A stretch of DNA of 64,000 nt from Bacillus shivajii (GCF_020519665.1 NZ_CP084703.1:310001-374000), one strand, 5' to 3'. Shown: positions 17,043-25,641, counted from the first letter of the stretch. A program made the numbers and translations. The notes: generated by a model from the sequence alone, not told the origin.

Positions 17043-17894
17043 ATGACGGTAGATCATGATCGCTTGTTTAAAGAGTTGTTAACGACCTATTTTGAAGAGT
17101 TTATGTTGTTGTTTTTCCCAGAGGTTTACGAAGAAATTGATTTCAGTGAGTTAAACTTTTTGTCTGAAGAATTGTACACAGATGTTACCGCCGGTGAAAA
17201 ATATCGAGTTGACCTTTTAGCCGAAACAAAGTTGAAAGGTGAAGATAGCTTAATTATCATCCACTTAGAACCTCAAAGTTATGCGCAAGACTCCTTCAAT
17301 GAACGAATGTTCCTTTACTTTTCAAGACTGTATGAGAAATACCGACGAAAGATAGTACCGATTGCCATATTCAGCTACGACACAATCCGCAATGAGCCAA
17401 ACATCTTTGAAATATCATTTCCATTTTTGAAAACATTGCATTATCAATTTTTGAAAGTAGAATTAAAAAAGCACAATTGGAGAGACTTCGTTCGTAAAGA
17501 AAACCCTGTTGCAGCGGCTTTACTAGCAAAAATGGGATATAATGATAGTGAACGAATAGAAGTGAAAAAAGAATTTCTACGTATGATCGTAAGAATGAAT
17601 ATAGACATGGCAAGACAAACACTTCTAACAGGATTTTTCGAGACGTACTTGAAGTTGTCATCAGAAGAGGAAAATCAATTAATCGAAGAGGTGAAACAAA
17701 TGGATAAGAAAGAAGGAGAAAAGGTAATGGAAGTGATGGTTTCTTATGAACGTAGAGGAATGGAGAAAGGGATTGAAAAAGGAGTCAACCAAGTAGCGAG
17801 TGAGATGTTGAAAAAAGGTTTAGACTTACAACTTATTACTGAAGTGACTGGATTGAAGGAAGAAGAGGTTTTAGGGCTGAAAAATGATAAGTAA
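17043..17894 (+). CDS. Rpn-family recombination-promoting nuclease / putative transposase
   Basis: The start ATG follows GGGGGGAGGG and gives 283 residues. DHDRLFKELLTTYFEEFMLLFFPE is the family's N-terminal signature. A PD-(D/E)xK-type core follows, with YRVDLLAET and IIIHLEPQSY (the ExQ motif). The C-terminus is a charged helical tail with ERRGMEKGIEKG and KKGLDLQLITEVTGL. E. coli RpnA relatives are DNA endonucleases that raise RecA-independent recombination. No inverted repeats or target duplication were seen. Close to it are a palindromic element and gene remnants, so this is a plausible rearrangement spot. Confidence 0.85.
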   Translation: MTVDHDRLFKELLTTYFEEFMLLFFPEVYEEIDFSELNFLSEELYTDVTAGEKYRVDLLAETKLKGEDSLIIIHLEPQSYAQDSFNERMFLYFSRLYEKYRRKIVPIAIFSYDTIRNEPNIFEISFPFLKTLHYQFLKVELKKHNWRDFVRKENPVAAALLAKMGYNDSERIEVKKEFLRMIVRMNIDMARQTLLTGFFETYLKLSSEEENQLIEEVKQMDKKEGEKVMEVMVSYERRGMEKGIEKGVNQVASEMLKKGLDLQLITEVTGLKEEEVLGLKNDK

Positions 17895-17900
17895 AAATAT

Positions 17901-17948
17901 AGGGCTTGTTCTCTAGTGCGTGTGATGCATAGGGGCAAGCCTTTTTTT
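17901..17948 (+). terminator. Intrinsic terminator after the Rpn gene
   Basis: GGGCTTG pairs with CAAGCC across a long loop, followed by seven T residues. Confidence 0.65.
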
Positions 17949-18011
17949 GTATTTATTACGTTGCCTTCTGTGGGTATGAACATACCGCTGATTTTGGGCT
18001 GTGATGGTGAC

Positions 18012-18051
18012 GAAGAGGTACGGACTAAACAAACGTTTGTTTAACTTTTTT
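18012..18051. repeat. Conserved palindromic block, copy 1
   Basis: The block contains GAGGTACGGAC followed by the perfect 18-bp palindrome TAAACAAACGTTTGTTTA (18026-18043) and ACTTTTTTT. The same block recurs at 30641-30682 and 55605-55645. Confidence 0.85.
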
Positions 18052-18148
18052 TCAACAAAAAAACTTATAATGAAACAGAGAATACGATTCGTTTGTAATT
18101 TTCGACGTGTAAGAATGAAGATTTCATCGACATTTTTTGTTTCAAAAA

Positions 18149-18180
18149 TAAAAAAGCCCAATCAGTGGTTGAGCTTTTAG
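18149..18180 (-). terminator. Terminator of the chemoreceptor remnant
   Basis: Read on the minus strand, AAGCTCAACCAC is followed by TGATTGGGCTT and a T-rich tract. It lies immediately downstream of the minus-strand chemoreceptor remnant, so it is probably the terminator of the lost gene. Confidence 0.6.
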
Positions 18181-18183
18181 GAG

Positions 18184-18309
18184 TTATACGTGAAAACGTT
18201 CAATTTCATTTTGTAATGATTCAGCTAATTCTTTAATGTTTTCCGAATGTGAATATAGCTCCTCTACAACTGATAGCTGTTCTTCAGTAGAAGCTGAGAA
18301 TTCTTCGGA
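18184..18309 (-). pseudogene. Remnant: C-terminal end of a methyl-accepting chemotaxis protein
   Basis: The minus-strand reading SEEFSASTEEQLSVVEELY, then SHSENIKELAESLQNEIERF, is the last 40 residues of an MCP signalling domain. Compare [13 protein letters not shown] in the receptor at 60807. Everything upstream is gone: similarity stops abruptly at 18309 and the next bases read as part of a dehydrogenase on the other strand. The terminator is retained. Confidence 0.75.
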
Positions 18310-18317
18310 GCGCAGGT

Positions 18318-18540
18318 GATGACGTACAAATAAACATTCGTGAATTTTTCTACGGACAATATAATTTATTAGGTACAAAGATGGGGAGCAGAGAAGAATA
18401 TAAAAACATGCTACAGTTTATTGAAAAATATAATATCAAACCGGTGATCAATCATATCTATTCGCTCGAAGAATATCATAAAGCCTTTCAAAGGTTAGAA
18501 TTTATCAAAACAAATTGGGAAAATCGTTTTTTATATTTGA
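18318..18540 (+). pseudogene. Remnant: C-terminal end of a zinc-type alcohol dehydrogenase / quinone oxidoreductase
   Basis: The plus-strand reading FYGQYNLLGTKMGSREEY, then KNMLQFIEKYNIKPVINH and YSLEEYHKAFQRLE, matches the end of MDR-family dehydrogenases. The expected final GKIVFYI and a stop are present but in another frame (18517-18540), so there is also a frameshift after RLE. The N-terminal three quarters are missing. Confidence 0.75.
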
Positions 18541-18548
18541 AATTTGTA

Positions 18549-18575
18549 AGGGAGCGCCTCGCTCTCTTCTTTTAA
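18549..18575 (+). terminator. Terminator after the dehydrogenase remnant
   Basis: GGGAGCG and CGCTCTC form a compact hairpin with a 3-nt loop, followed by TTCTTTT. Confidence 0.65.
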
Positions 18576-18670
18576 TTTGGAGATTTTTTACCGTGTGGGG
18601 AAACTGATAAAATTCAGGTGTCGGAAATTGTCCGATGATGTTAAATAAGTAGAGATAGTGTAGAAAAGTG

Positions 18671-18700
18671 TTGGTTATAATGATTTTGAAGTGTTATAAT
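18671..18700 (+). promoter_or_regulatory. Promoter for the first c-di-GMP riboswitch
   Basis: A TTGGTT -35 box at 18671 and a perfect TATAAT at 18695 are separated by 18 bp. They lie just upstream of the riboswitch aptamer. Confidence 0.6.
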
Positions 18701-18711
18701 AGTCCTATTCA

Positions 18712-18800
18712 GTTTAAATACTCAGGGCAAACGACTTGAAAAGGTCGGACGCAAAGCTAAAGGGGCTAAACTAAAAAAAGTATGCCAGCCAGCTGCATTC
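18712..18800 (+). ncRNA. c-di-GMP-I (GEMM) riboswitch
   Basis: The aptamer core is GGGCAAACGACTTGAAAAGG, then TCGGACGCAAAGCTAAAGGG, GCTAAA and a downstream GCCAGCCAGCTGC. The conserved GGCAAA, GACGCAAAGC and GCCAGC-GCTGC elements of GEMM-I are all there in order. A hairpin followed by seven T residues (18812-18840) is the likely expression platform. The next gene is a chemoreceptor at 19328, more than 500 bp away, with a dispersed repeat in between. Confidence 0.88.
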
Positions 18801-18811
18801 TCTAGAATGAT

Positions 18812-18840
18812 CATACCTGAGGTATGGGCTTTTTTTATTT
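18812..18840 (+). terminator. Riboswitch-associated terminator
   Basis: CATACC and GGTATG form a hairpin followed by GGC and TTTTTTT. It lies directly after the c-di-GMP aptamer and is presumably ligand-controlled. Confidence 0.7.
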
Positions 18841-18841
18841 T

Positions 18842-19142
18842 ATACTATCAGAATTTATATAATTTCGGTTGATAGTATAACGGCAACTAAGGCTTTCGCC
18901 ATTAGGACTTGCACTAAAGCCTAAGAGCTTCTATGTAAGCACACTTCGCTTGCTCCTGCGCCGCTACGCTTGCTCGTCGCAGCTCGGAGTTTATTCTTGG
19001 AGGTATTGCTCGGTGCTCCTGCGGTTACTCGTCGCAGGTCGGAGTTATTTCGACGAAGCTGTTGCTTTGTGCTCCTGCGGTTACTCGTCGGAGGTGAAGA
19101 GTACTAAGAATCTCTTTACCGATAAGCCAAGTTCTGTTTAAG
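18842..19142. repeat. Dispersed repeat element, copy B
   Basis: The element begins with the inverted repeat TATACTATCA ... TGATAGTATA enclosing GAATTTATATAATTTC. It then has GGCAACTAAGGCTT, three GCTCCTGCG / ACTCGTCG modules and the closing GATAAGCCAAGTTCTGTTTA. The blocks match copy A at 1669-1945, with some reordering. It sits between the riboswitch terminator and the chemoreceptor gene. Confidence 0.8.
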
Positions 19143-19327
19143 AATCTATTTTTTAATAATTACAATTACTACAACGCAGAAATTCAAATAAAAAATGAAC
19201 AGTTAAGTTAGATTTCTTGGGGGAACAGCTAGAAAAGAAATTGTTCCTACACCATTAATTATCTGACTAGTGGGAAAAGTGCTTCGCGCGATGAAAAAGT
19301 TTTGTATAAAAAGAGGGGGAGAGAAAG

Positions 19328-20638
19328 ATGAAACGGAAGTCTGAACAGAAGAAGGCACCTAAAGTACGACTAAAACTGCAAACGAAATTAACGGTACTAA
19401 TCATTGTTTTAATTTTTTTAATTACTTCATTAAGCACGACGGTTACAGGGGTCGCTCAAAATTATAGTGACAATGTCCTGGTCATCAATGTGGTAACTGC
19501 GGGAGTCGGTATTTTGCTAGGTGCTTTCGGTGCTTACGTCATTATCCGCTTGATTCTCAAAAAACCACTAAATGAATTGACGAAATTAGCGCAATCATTT
19601 ATGGAAAACGACTATACAAAGCGGATTGAATTGAAAACGGGAGATGAATTCGAAACACTATCACATGTGTTTAATGGTACAGCAGATCAAATGCAAAAAT
19701 TAATTGAGGAAATCCAGCAATCAAGTGGGACGTTGCAAAAAAGAACAAGTGAAATGAAAGAGTCATTAGGTGAGACATTTGAATCTTCAGAGCAGATTGC
19801 TTCAAGTGTTGATGAATTTTCAACGGCTTCAGAAAAGTTGGTCGAGGAAGTGGGACGTATTGCTGAAGAAACGACTCAGACTGCTTCAAGTTTACAACAA
19901 TTTTCGGTCAGTGTTGAACATGTCGATGAATCAGCTTCATATGTCATCGAACAAGCAAAAACAGGAGTAGAAGCGATTTCTAAAGCAAAAGTAAGGTCTG
20001 ATTCTACGAAAAAACAAGTAAGTGAGACAATCGAAAACGTAAACCAATTGAGTAATAAGTCTCAAAAAATTCATGAAGTCATTGAAATCATTAACGGCAT
20101 TTCCGAGCAGACAAATTTATTAGCATTAAATGCATCAATTGAGGCTGCTAGAGCGGGTGAACACGGAAAAGGGTTTGCTGTTGTTGCAGATGAAGTAAGA
20201 AAACTTGCAACGGAATCAAAAGATTCAACGGTACAAATCCAAGACTTAGTCAATGAGATCCATCATGGCATCGAAGAAATTGTTACAGATACAAAATTAA
20301 GTGGAAATGAAATAGATCGGATGGTAGAAGAGGTAGGCAATACGGAACAAACGATTAACAAAATCAATCAGTCTATGTTATCGATAAAAGAGCAAACGGC
20401 TGAAATTACACAAACCATTAAAGAACTGACAAATAGTAGTGAACAAGTCGGTGAGTCGGTAAATCATACTTCTGCTGTCGTTGAAGAGTCAAGAGCAAGT
20501 ACAGAAGAAATTGCCGCAGCGACAGATCAACAGGCAGCCGCAATGAGCCAGTTAAAGAACATGAGCAGTGAATTGCAAGATTTATCTACTAGTTTAGATG
20601 CGCTCGTTCGAAAGTTTAAAGTTTCAAGTGAGATGTAA
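19328..20638 (+). CDS. Methyl-accepting chemotaxis protein with minimal extracellular loop
   Basis: This 436-residue receptor has two transmembrane helices (about 22-45 and 53-77) separated by only a few extracellular residues. A HAMP domain (about 78-130) and a full signalling hairpin follow, with the tip [20 protein letters not shown] and [14 protein letters not shown] near 261-295. With almost no periplasmic domain it may sense membrane state, intracellular cues or a partner. The start ATG follows GAGGGGGAGAG. It leads a CheW-CheX-CheY cassette, and a c-di-GMP-I riboswitch lies about 500 bp upstream. Confidence 0.92.
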   Translation: MKRKSEQKKAPKVRLKLQTKLTVLIIVLIFLITSLSTTVTGVAQNYSDNVLVINVVTAGVGILLGAFGAYVIIRLILKKPLNELTKLAQSFMENDYTKRIELKTGDEFETLSHVFNGTADQMQKLIEEIQQSSGTLQKRTSEMKESLGETFESSEQIASSVDEFSTASEKLVEEVGRIAEETTQTASSLQQFSVSVEHVDESASYVIEQAKTGVEAISKAKVRSDSTKKQVSETIENVNQLSNKSQKIHEVIEIINGISEQTNLLALNASIEAARAGEHGKGFAVVADEVRKLATESKDSTVQIQDLVNEIHHGIEEIVTDTKLSGNEIDRMVEEVGNTEQTINKINQSMLSIKEQTAEITQTIKELTNSSEQVGESVNHTSAVVEESRASTEEIAAATDQQAAAMSQLKNMSSELQDLSTSLDALVRKFKVSSEM

Positions 20639-20826
20639 AAAATGATATATCGGTAAAAAGTAAAGAAAGAATTGCAGTTCGGCTTAGATGCATTTAAAAT
20701 TTAAGTATAATATATTACTAGGTTTAATTTTTTTTGAGAAGAGGAAGAAGAACTACTTACTTTTTCCTAGATACCATTTATACTTAATAGAAAAGAGACT
20801 TGGAAGCGAATAGAAGGAGGACAACC

Positions 20827-21288
20827 ATGAGTGAACAATTTAATAAAGCTGTTGTATGTCGGGTTGGTGATGAGGAGTTTGGCTTTCCAATCGAGCAAGT
20901 AATTGCAATCGAAAAGCCACAGACGATTACTCCTGTTCCCAAAACCCCTGAACATATTTTAGGAATAACAAAAATTCGTGGCGCCGTAACACCAATTTTA
21001 GATTTACGGACATATTTACTAAATCAACATTCTGAAGCAGATGAAAGAAATAGAATCATCCTCGTACAAATTGAGGATACAAATGTCGGGCTTCTTGTCG
21101 ACCATGCCTATGATGTTCTCGATATCCCTCAAGACAAAGTTGAATCAGTAAATATTGCAGAAAATGAGTTTACGAAATCAATGAATGTTGTAAAGATGGA
21201 GGACCGGTTGATCCTCTTGCCGGACATTCAATATATGCTAACAGAAATGGATGCTCACTTATTTCAAAAATTAAAAGAAGTAGTTTAA
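20827..21288 (+). CDS. cheW: CheW-like chemotaxis coupling protein
   Basis: The protein has 153 residues from the ATG after AGAAGGAGGACAACC. CheW motifs include VVCRVGDEEFGFPIEQV, TPVPKTPEHILGITKIRGAVTP and GLLVDHAYDVLDI. It should dock the histidine kinase CheA onto the receptor array, perhaps specifically the receptor encoded just upstream. No receiver domain is fused, so it is CheW rather than CheV. CheA is not in the window. Confidence 0.88.
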   Translation: MSEQFNKAVVCRVGDEEFGFPIEQVIAIEKPQTITPVPKTPEHILGITKIRGAVTPILDLRTYLLNQHSEADERNRIILVQIEDTNVGLLVDHAYDVLDIPQDKVESVNIAENEFTKSMNVVKMEDRLILLPDIQYMLTEMDAHLFQKLKEVV

Positions 21289-21336
21289 TAAATAAATGAG
21301 TCGTCACTGTAAATGGTGTCCTAGGGAGGTGAATGT

Positions 21337-21825
21337 ATGTCAACAGCTACTAGTACGAAAGATTATAATGAGATGATTACTGACGCATTAAATGGTATGG
21401 CAAAAGCGATAACTGAAGTCATGTCAGCCAACGTGACAGTCAGCAAACCTTCGATCGTAAAAGAGCCGTTCAGACAAACTGAAATTGGTGTGTTGATTGG
21501 AGTGAATGGGGATTTGTCTGGGCAAATACTACTCGAAGGGGAGAGCCAAACGTTTAGTTCTGTAGGAAAAGCGTTATATGGTATGGAACTAGAAGGAGAC
21601 ATGCTAGAATCATTTACTGGTGAATTAGGGAATATGATTTCTGGCAATATGGTTACTAACACTTCAGAAAAAGGGGTATCCTTAGATATTTCTCCACCTA
21701 CGGTTATCGTCGGAAATTCTAAATATACAGCTTTTGAAAAGTCAATTTGTCTTCCTGTTCATTTAGCAGAACACGGAAAAATTAATACATACATGATGTT
21801 AAAAGGAGCAGAATTCAATGGGTAA
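21337..21825 (+). CDS. cheX: CheX-family CheY-P phosphatase
   Basis: This 162-residue CheC/CheX/FliY-type protein has a single phosphatase motif, E96-x2-N99 in SFTGELGNMISGNM. The flanking pattern is typical of dimeric CheX, which removes phosphate from CheY-P. The start ATG follows CTAGGGAGGTG. The last 8 bp overlap the CheY gene, so production of the phosphatase and its substrate is coupled. Confidence 0.85.
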   Translation: MSTATSTKDYNEMITDALNGMAKAITEVMSANVTVSKPSIVKEPFRQTEIGVLIGVNGDLSGQILLEGESQTFSSVGKALYGMELEGDMLESFTGELGNMISGNMVTNTSEKGVSLDISPPTVIVGNSKYTAFEKSICLPVHLAEHGKINTYMMLKGAEFNG

Positions 21826-22174
21826 AATTTTAATTACAGACGATGCTGCATTTATGAGAATGCAACTAAAAAACATTTTAACGAAATTAGGACATGAAGT
21901 CGTCGGAGAAGCAGAAGATGGGGAGCAGGCAGTTGCGAAATACGAAGAATTACAACCTGACTTAGTGACGATGGATATTACAATGCCAAACATGAACGGT
22001 GTCGAAGCAGTAAAGGAAATTAAGAAGATTAATAGTAATGCTACAATTATTATGTGCTCAGCGATGGGACAGCAATCGATGGTTGTCGAAGCTATTCAGT
22101 CTGGTGCAAAAGATTTTATTGTAAAACCGTTTACGGATGAGCGAATTGAAGAGGCAATAAGTAAATTTTTATAA
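21818..22174 (+). CDS. cheY: CheY-like single-domain response regulator
   Basis: This 118-residue receiver has all the key residues: acidic pair D8/D9, phosphoacceptor D53 in VTMDITMP, the switch Ser in IMCSAMG and the Lys of VKPF. There is no output domain. It overlaps cheX and ends the cassette at a strong terminator. It would carry the signal to the flagellar switch or work with a dedicated receptor. Confidence 0.92.
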   Translation: MGKILITDDAAFMRMQLKNILTKLGHEVVGEAEDGEQAVAKYEELQPDLVTMDITMPNMNGVEAVKEIKKINSNATIIMCSAMGQQSMVVEAIQSGAKDFIVKPFTDERIEEAISKFL

Positions 22175-22177
22175 GAC

Positions 22178-22217
22178 GCAAAACGAGGCAGGTACAATGT
22201 TGTACCTGTCTCGTTTT
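22178..22217 (+). terminator. Intrinsic terminator of the chemotaxis cassette
   Basis: AAAACGAGGCAGGTACAA pairs with TTGTACCTGTCTCGTTTT and runs into seven T residues. The stem is long and nearly perfect. Confidence 0.93.
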
Positions 22218-22229
22218 TTTAAAAAATTT

Positions 22230-23342
22230 TTATAAACTGTCTTTATTTATGACATCGATTTTATTAGGGATCTCCCTGCCATATTGGTGGTTATTCCGCT
22301 TCAAATGTGAGGGAACAGGCAACGTTTTGCCAATAAAATAGGGACTAAATGAAAAGGCACGTAACATGATTGAAACAAGAACCGCTCCAAAGATAGAAAA
22401 TGCAATAGCGAAAAGGAAGTAGATAAGCGGATGTAGCCCATTTATGGGCTCTAAATAATAGAGAAAAATTTTATGAAGCAAATAAATATTGAACGAATAT
22501 TTACTCATAAAAAGAACTGGTTTAGGAACGTGTTTCAGCTGTGATGTTAACATGATTACAAGAAAAATGACTCCAGTTGTATAAAAAATCATGTCCGCTC
22601 TTTTTGAAGAAACAACCGTTAAGGTGTCACTTCTAACGAAAAAGATCATCAGAAGCAGTGACATGAGAGTCATGCTAATGATAAGTTTTTTATACTCTGT
22701 CACTTTTTCTTTTAACGTTTGATAGTTTTTCCCACAGTAATAGCCTAAGGCAAAGTAGAACACCCACCCTAGAAATGGTAACCAATAGCCCCGTTGCCAA
22801 ATATACTCGCCTAATGGAATGTTTATTGGCGCCGTGAAATTAAAGTAAGCTAAGTAAGCGACATTCATCATGAATGTGACACATAAAACGAGTTTCGGAG
22901 ACCATTTTGACAATTGTTTATGTAGCATGACATGCAAAATGTAAAATTGGAAGATAATTAATATGAAATAGCCAGTATAGCCACCTAGAAAAATGTTGAA
23001 AAAGGCTTGGTGAAAAAATTCATTTTGTGTACGACTCTCTACACTTGCAAACACAATAGCAAGCGTTAAAAATGGAAACAATAAAAACTTGATTCGTTTC
23101 ATAAAAAAACCTTTTGGAACACCGTTAGGATATGCATGAGCAAGGAGAAGCTCTGATATGAAAATAAACGTTGGTGTTCCAAAGAAAGCTATAAATCTAA
23201 TTAAGATAAGAGCATATTCATTGAATTGTGAAATTGTAAATTCGTAATTCGTAAGTGTTGTATTTACAGCATGAGTGATCACAACAGCAATACATGCAAG
23301 CGCTCTATGCCAGTATGCTTCATTGATAATCTTTGTTTTCAT
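22230..23342 (-). CDS. Integral-membrane acyltransferase (acyltransferase_3 family)
   Basis: The protein has 370 residues starting at the ATG behind AAGGGGCG; a longer frame upstream lacks such a site. About ten transmembrane helices are predicted. The first carries HRALACIAVVITHAVN, where the conserved Arg and His of the OafA/WecH/IcaC family are expected. These enzymes transfer acetyl or other acyl groups to surface sugars or peptidoglycan-linked polymers. The gene stands alone on the minus strand, so the acceptor cannot be inferred. Confidence 0.85.
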   Translation of the reverse strand: MKTKIINEAYWHRALACIAVVITHAVNTTLTNYEFTISQFNEYALILIRFIAFFGTPTFIFISELLLAHAYPNGVPKGFFMKRIKFLLFPFLTLAIVFASVESRTQNEFFHQAFFNIFLGGYTGYFILIIFQFYILHVMLHKQLSKWSPKLVLCVTFMMNVAYLAYFNFTAPINIPLGEYIWQRGYWLPFLGWVFYFALGYYCGKNYQTLKEKVTEYKKLIISMTLMSLLLMIFFVRSDTLTVVSSKRADMIFYTTGVIFLVIMLTSQLKHVPKPVLFMSKYSFNIYLLHKIFLYYLEPINGLHPLIYFLFAIAFSIFGAVLVSIMLRAFSFSPYFIGKTLPVPSHLKRNNHQYGREIPNKIDVINKDSL

Positions 23343-23872
23343 CAGCAACGCCCCTTGGAAGAATGTAAAGTTGATCGTTTGATTTAAATAGCAGTCATTA
23401 AATGGGCACTCATATATGTAAAGAAGCATAATTCATCTTTATAAAATCTTAAGTGAATACGTAGCCATATACCCGTTGAAGAGTGTAAATAATCACTTTT
23501 TTTAGGGGAGTGAAAAATGTGCCGATCGTATTGGTTCTTACGTTTTATTCATTTTTTGCGTACAACACGACTCCCCTAACTTCCTTCCTATGGTGTATTA
23601 AAAGTTGGAATGTTACTTTTACCAAATTCAACCAAAAGAGTGTACATTCATATACTTCGAAAGAAATTGCAAATCTCTGTCCGAATAGACCGAATATTTA
23701 GATGGATGACTCTTGAAGAAAATGCTATTTTCATGTGCGGAGGAAGGGAATACTTCACTACCGGCGAATGAATAATTGAGAGATGTCGTTTTTATAAGAA
23801 AGCTTGTCTGACAAGTACAACGAGATTTTAGAATGAACAAGATTTTTCGCTACACGTGAAGGAGATGGCACA
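23343..23872. other. Intergenic gap without a recognised gene
   Basis: About 530 bp separate divergent genes. A 63-codon plus-strand frame at 23510 has an adjacent but badly spaced AGGGGA and no protein-like pattern, so it was not called. Promoters for both neighbours must lie here, but no clear consensus pair was found. Confidence 0.4.
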
Positions 23873-24517
23873 ATGAAAAATAATTTGAAAATTGAACGAG
23901 CAAAGTTACCGGAACGTTTACCCATTCTTAAAATCTCGGAAAACTTGAGCGATGAGGATGAGCTTCGTTCTGGTCAATTGGTTAATTGCACGATTCTTAA
24001 TCAATTCACAGACAAATTATATTTTGATCAAGTGTTCTTTAAAAATGTGACATTTGAAAATGTTTCGCTTCGGAATATCGAGTTGACTGATGTCATTTTT
24101 GATAATTGTAACCTTTCTAATGTTGATTTTAGTGATGCAATTATTCACCGTGCTGTTTTTACTAAGTCAAAGTTAACTGGTGCAAATTTGTCAGGTTCAA
24201 CTTTTCGGAATGTCATGTTTGAGGAGTGTACAGCGAATTATGCGTCGTTTGGTTTCTCTGATATAAAACATGTGAAGTTCCGTGAGACGTTAATGAACAA
24301 TGCCGACTTGTATGAATGTAAGTTAAATGGGGTACAGTTTGAGGAATGTAGCCTTGAGGAACTTAACATCGCTGGAACAAGTTTGAAAGGGATTGATTTA
24401 AGTAGTTGCCAATTCGAAAACATCACTGTAACTGTCGAACATTTACCAGGGTGTATTGTAACCCCTGAGCAGGCGATAGGGTTTTCTAAAGCCCTCGGTC
24501 TTACAGTGAAGGAGTAG
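23873..24517 (+). CDS. Pentapeptide-repeat protein
   Basis: The protein has 214 residues from the ATG after GTGAAGGAGATGGC. From about residue 45 to 180 it follows the A(D/N)LXX five-residue rhythm, for example CNLSNVDFSDA and KLTGANLSGSTFRNVMF. This predicts a right-handed quadrilateral beta-helix. Family members include Qnr-like gyrase protectors and many scaffold proteins of unknown role. Cys residues recur at several corners (NCTI, NCNL, ECTAN, ECKLN, ECSLE). No neighbour clarifies its function. Confidence 0.88.
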   Translation: MKNNLKIERAKLPERLPILKISENLSDEDELRSGQLVNCTILNQFTDKLYFDQVFFKNVTFENVSLRNIELTDVIFDNCNLSNVDFSDAIIHRAVFTKSKLTGANLSGSTFRNVMFEECTANYASFGFSDIKHVKFRETLMNNADLYECKLNGVQFEECSLEELNIAGTSLKGIDLSSCQFENITVTVEHLPGCIVTPEQAIGFSKALGLTVKE

Positions 24518-24931
24518 TGATTTGAATAACTTATGAATGTTTTGGTTTGTTAGCTAAGCAAATCAGTGTTGTGTATTTAATCAGGGACCGGTGCTTTTAT
24601 TTTCATTCATAGTGTTTTAGGGAAACTATGGGTCTTAAAGTGGCGTGCGGTGAGACATTTTGTTGGATGGGGATGTCTGACCTCGTTTTTACTTACTTTC
24701 GCTTATTTTCTCTTGATTTTTGAGCCCTACAAAATTGAGTCTGACTCAGCTGACCCGGAGTCAAATGTGGTGGACTCAAATCGTGAAAAAAAGAGTATAA
24801 CTGAATTTACTAAAGGGTATTTTTTATAATTATACAACGAGAGATAACCAAGAAAGGATACTCCAATTATTAGTGGTGCTTGAAACTTTATCACGAGGTA
24901 TACGTAATAACTAGTTATAGGAGTGTTCAAA
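24518..24931. other. Intergenic gap with short GAGTC/GACTC inverted motifs
   Basis: About 410 bp have no credible gene. Near 24737-24780 the motifs GAGTCTGACTC, GGAGTC and GGACTC recur within 45 bp, making several small inverted repeats. A promoter for the small membrane protein that follows is likely, but no strong consensus is seen. Confidence 0.4.
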
Positions 24932-25156
24932 ATGAAAAAATATATGTTATTTATTATTACGTTTGTAATACTTTTAATCGCTTTTGAAATGATTTCGGGC
25001 ATGATTGTTACATCGATATTTTTAAAAGATTTGGACATGTCAGAAATAGACGGTGCAACTAGTAGTATAACTACCTACGTGTACTACCCGTATTTGCCTT
25101 TAATAAAAGCGGTAATAGCGGCAACTTTTGCTTACGTTGTAGCACAAAAATTTTAA
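24932..25156 (+). CDS. Small two-helix membrane protein
   Basis: The protein has 74 residues from the ATG placed 8 nt after AGGAG. An N-terminal helix (MKKYMLFIITFVILLIAFEM) is followed by a polar loop and a second helix ending AYVVAQKF. It resembles the many small Bacillus membrane proteins of unknown function. Confidence 0.6.
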   Translation: MKKYMLFIITFVILLIAFEMISGMIVTSIFLKDLDMSEIDGATSSITTYVYYPYLPLIKAVIAATFAYVVAQKF

Positions 25157-25171
25157 TAACACGTAAAAATT

Positions 25172-25202
25172 AAAAGGAGCGTAGCTGTGCTATGCTCCTT
25201 TA
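25172..25202. terminator. Bidirectional hairpin terminator between convergent genes
   Basis: AAAAGGAGCGTAGC pairs with GCTATGCTCCTTT with one mismatch. T or A tracts flank both sides, so it could serve both converging genes. Confidence 0.75.
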
Positions 25203-25213
25203 CATCGTACTTT

Positions 25214-25537
25214 TTAACTATTATTCCAGTTGTTATTATTCCAGTTGTTGTTATTCCAGTTGTTGTTGTCCCAGTTATTCCCCCAGTTATTATCCCAGGC
25301 GTTATTATGCATCGGCATGTATCCAGGTGGGAAGCCATGATTATTCCACATGTGGTTGTCATAGAATGGTTGCTGTCCCATGAATGGATCATGTTGAGCT
25401 GGCATTGTCATTTGTGGCCCTCCGAATTGTGGGTGCATTGGCCCCATAGGTCCCATTGGCCCCATATGTCCGAACGCGCATGGATCTGGGCAATGTACGT
25501 GCATAGGGTGTTGATGAAAAAATGGATGATGTCTCAT
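25214..25537 (-). CDS. His/Met/Asn/Trp-rich low-complexity protein, possibly a spore coat protein
   Basis: The protein has 107 residues from the ATG after GGAGAGGAGACTGC. It begins MRHHPFFHQHPMHVHCPDPC, continues with GPMGPMGPMHP and Pro/Gln/Met-rich sequence, and ends in a run of five-residue NNNWN repeats. The DNA beneath the repeats is a 15-bp-periodic array. The composition (His, Met, Gly-Pro, Asn, Trp, almost no Lys) suits spore coat or metal-binding proteins of Bacillus. There is no secretion signal, as expected for coat proteins. The function is inferred from composition only. Confidence 0.65.
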   Translation of the reverse strand: MRHHPFFHQHPMHVHCPDPCAFGHMGPMGPMGPMHPQFGGPQMTMPAQHDPFMGQQPFYDNHMWNNHGFPPGYMPMHNNAWDNNWGNNWDNNNWNNNNWNNNNWNNS

Positions 25538-25641
25538 ATTGCAGTCTCCTCTCCTGTTATCTGTCAACAACATCCTATTCAAGTAACTGGCAGTACGACG
25601 TTTGTCTATATGCAAAATAGGCCAATCCCCATGACATGTGT

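Noticed and set aside
17019-17894. Rpn gene as part of an intact insertion sequence
   Set aside because: No terminal inverted repeats or target duplication were found around it, so it is listed as a single nuclease gene.
23510-23701. 63-codon frame with a hydrophobic start
   Set aside because: AGGGGA abuts the GTG with no spacing and the sequence has no protein-like pattern after residue 20.
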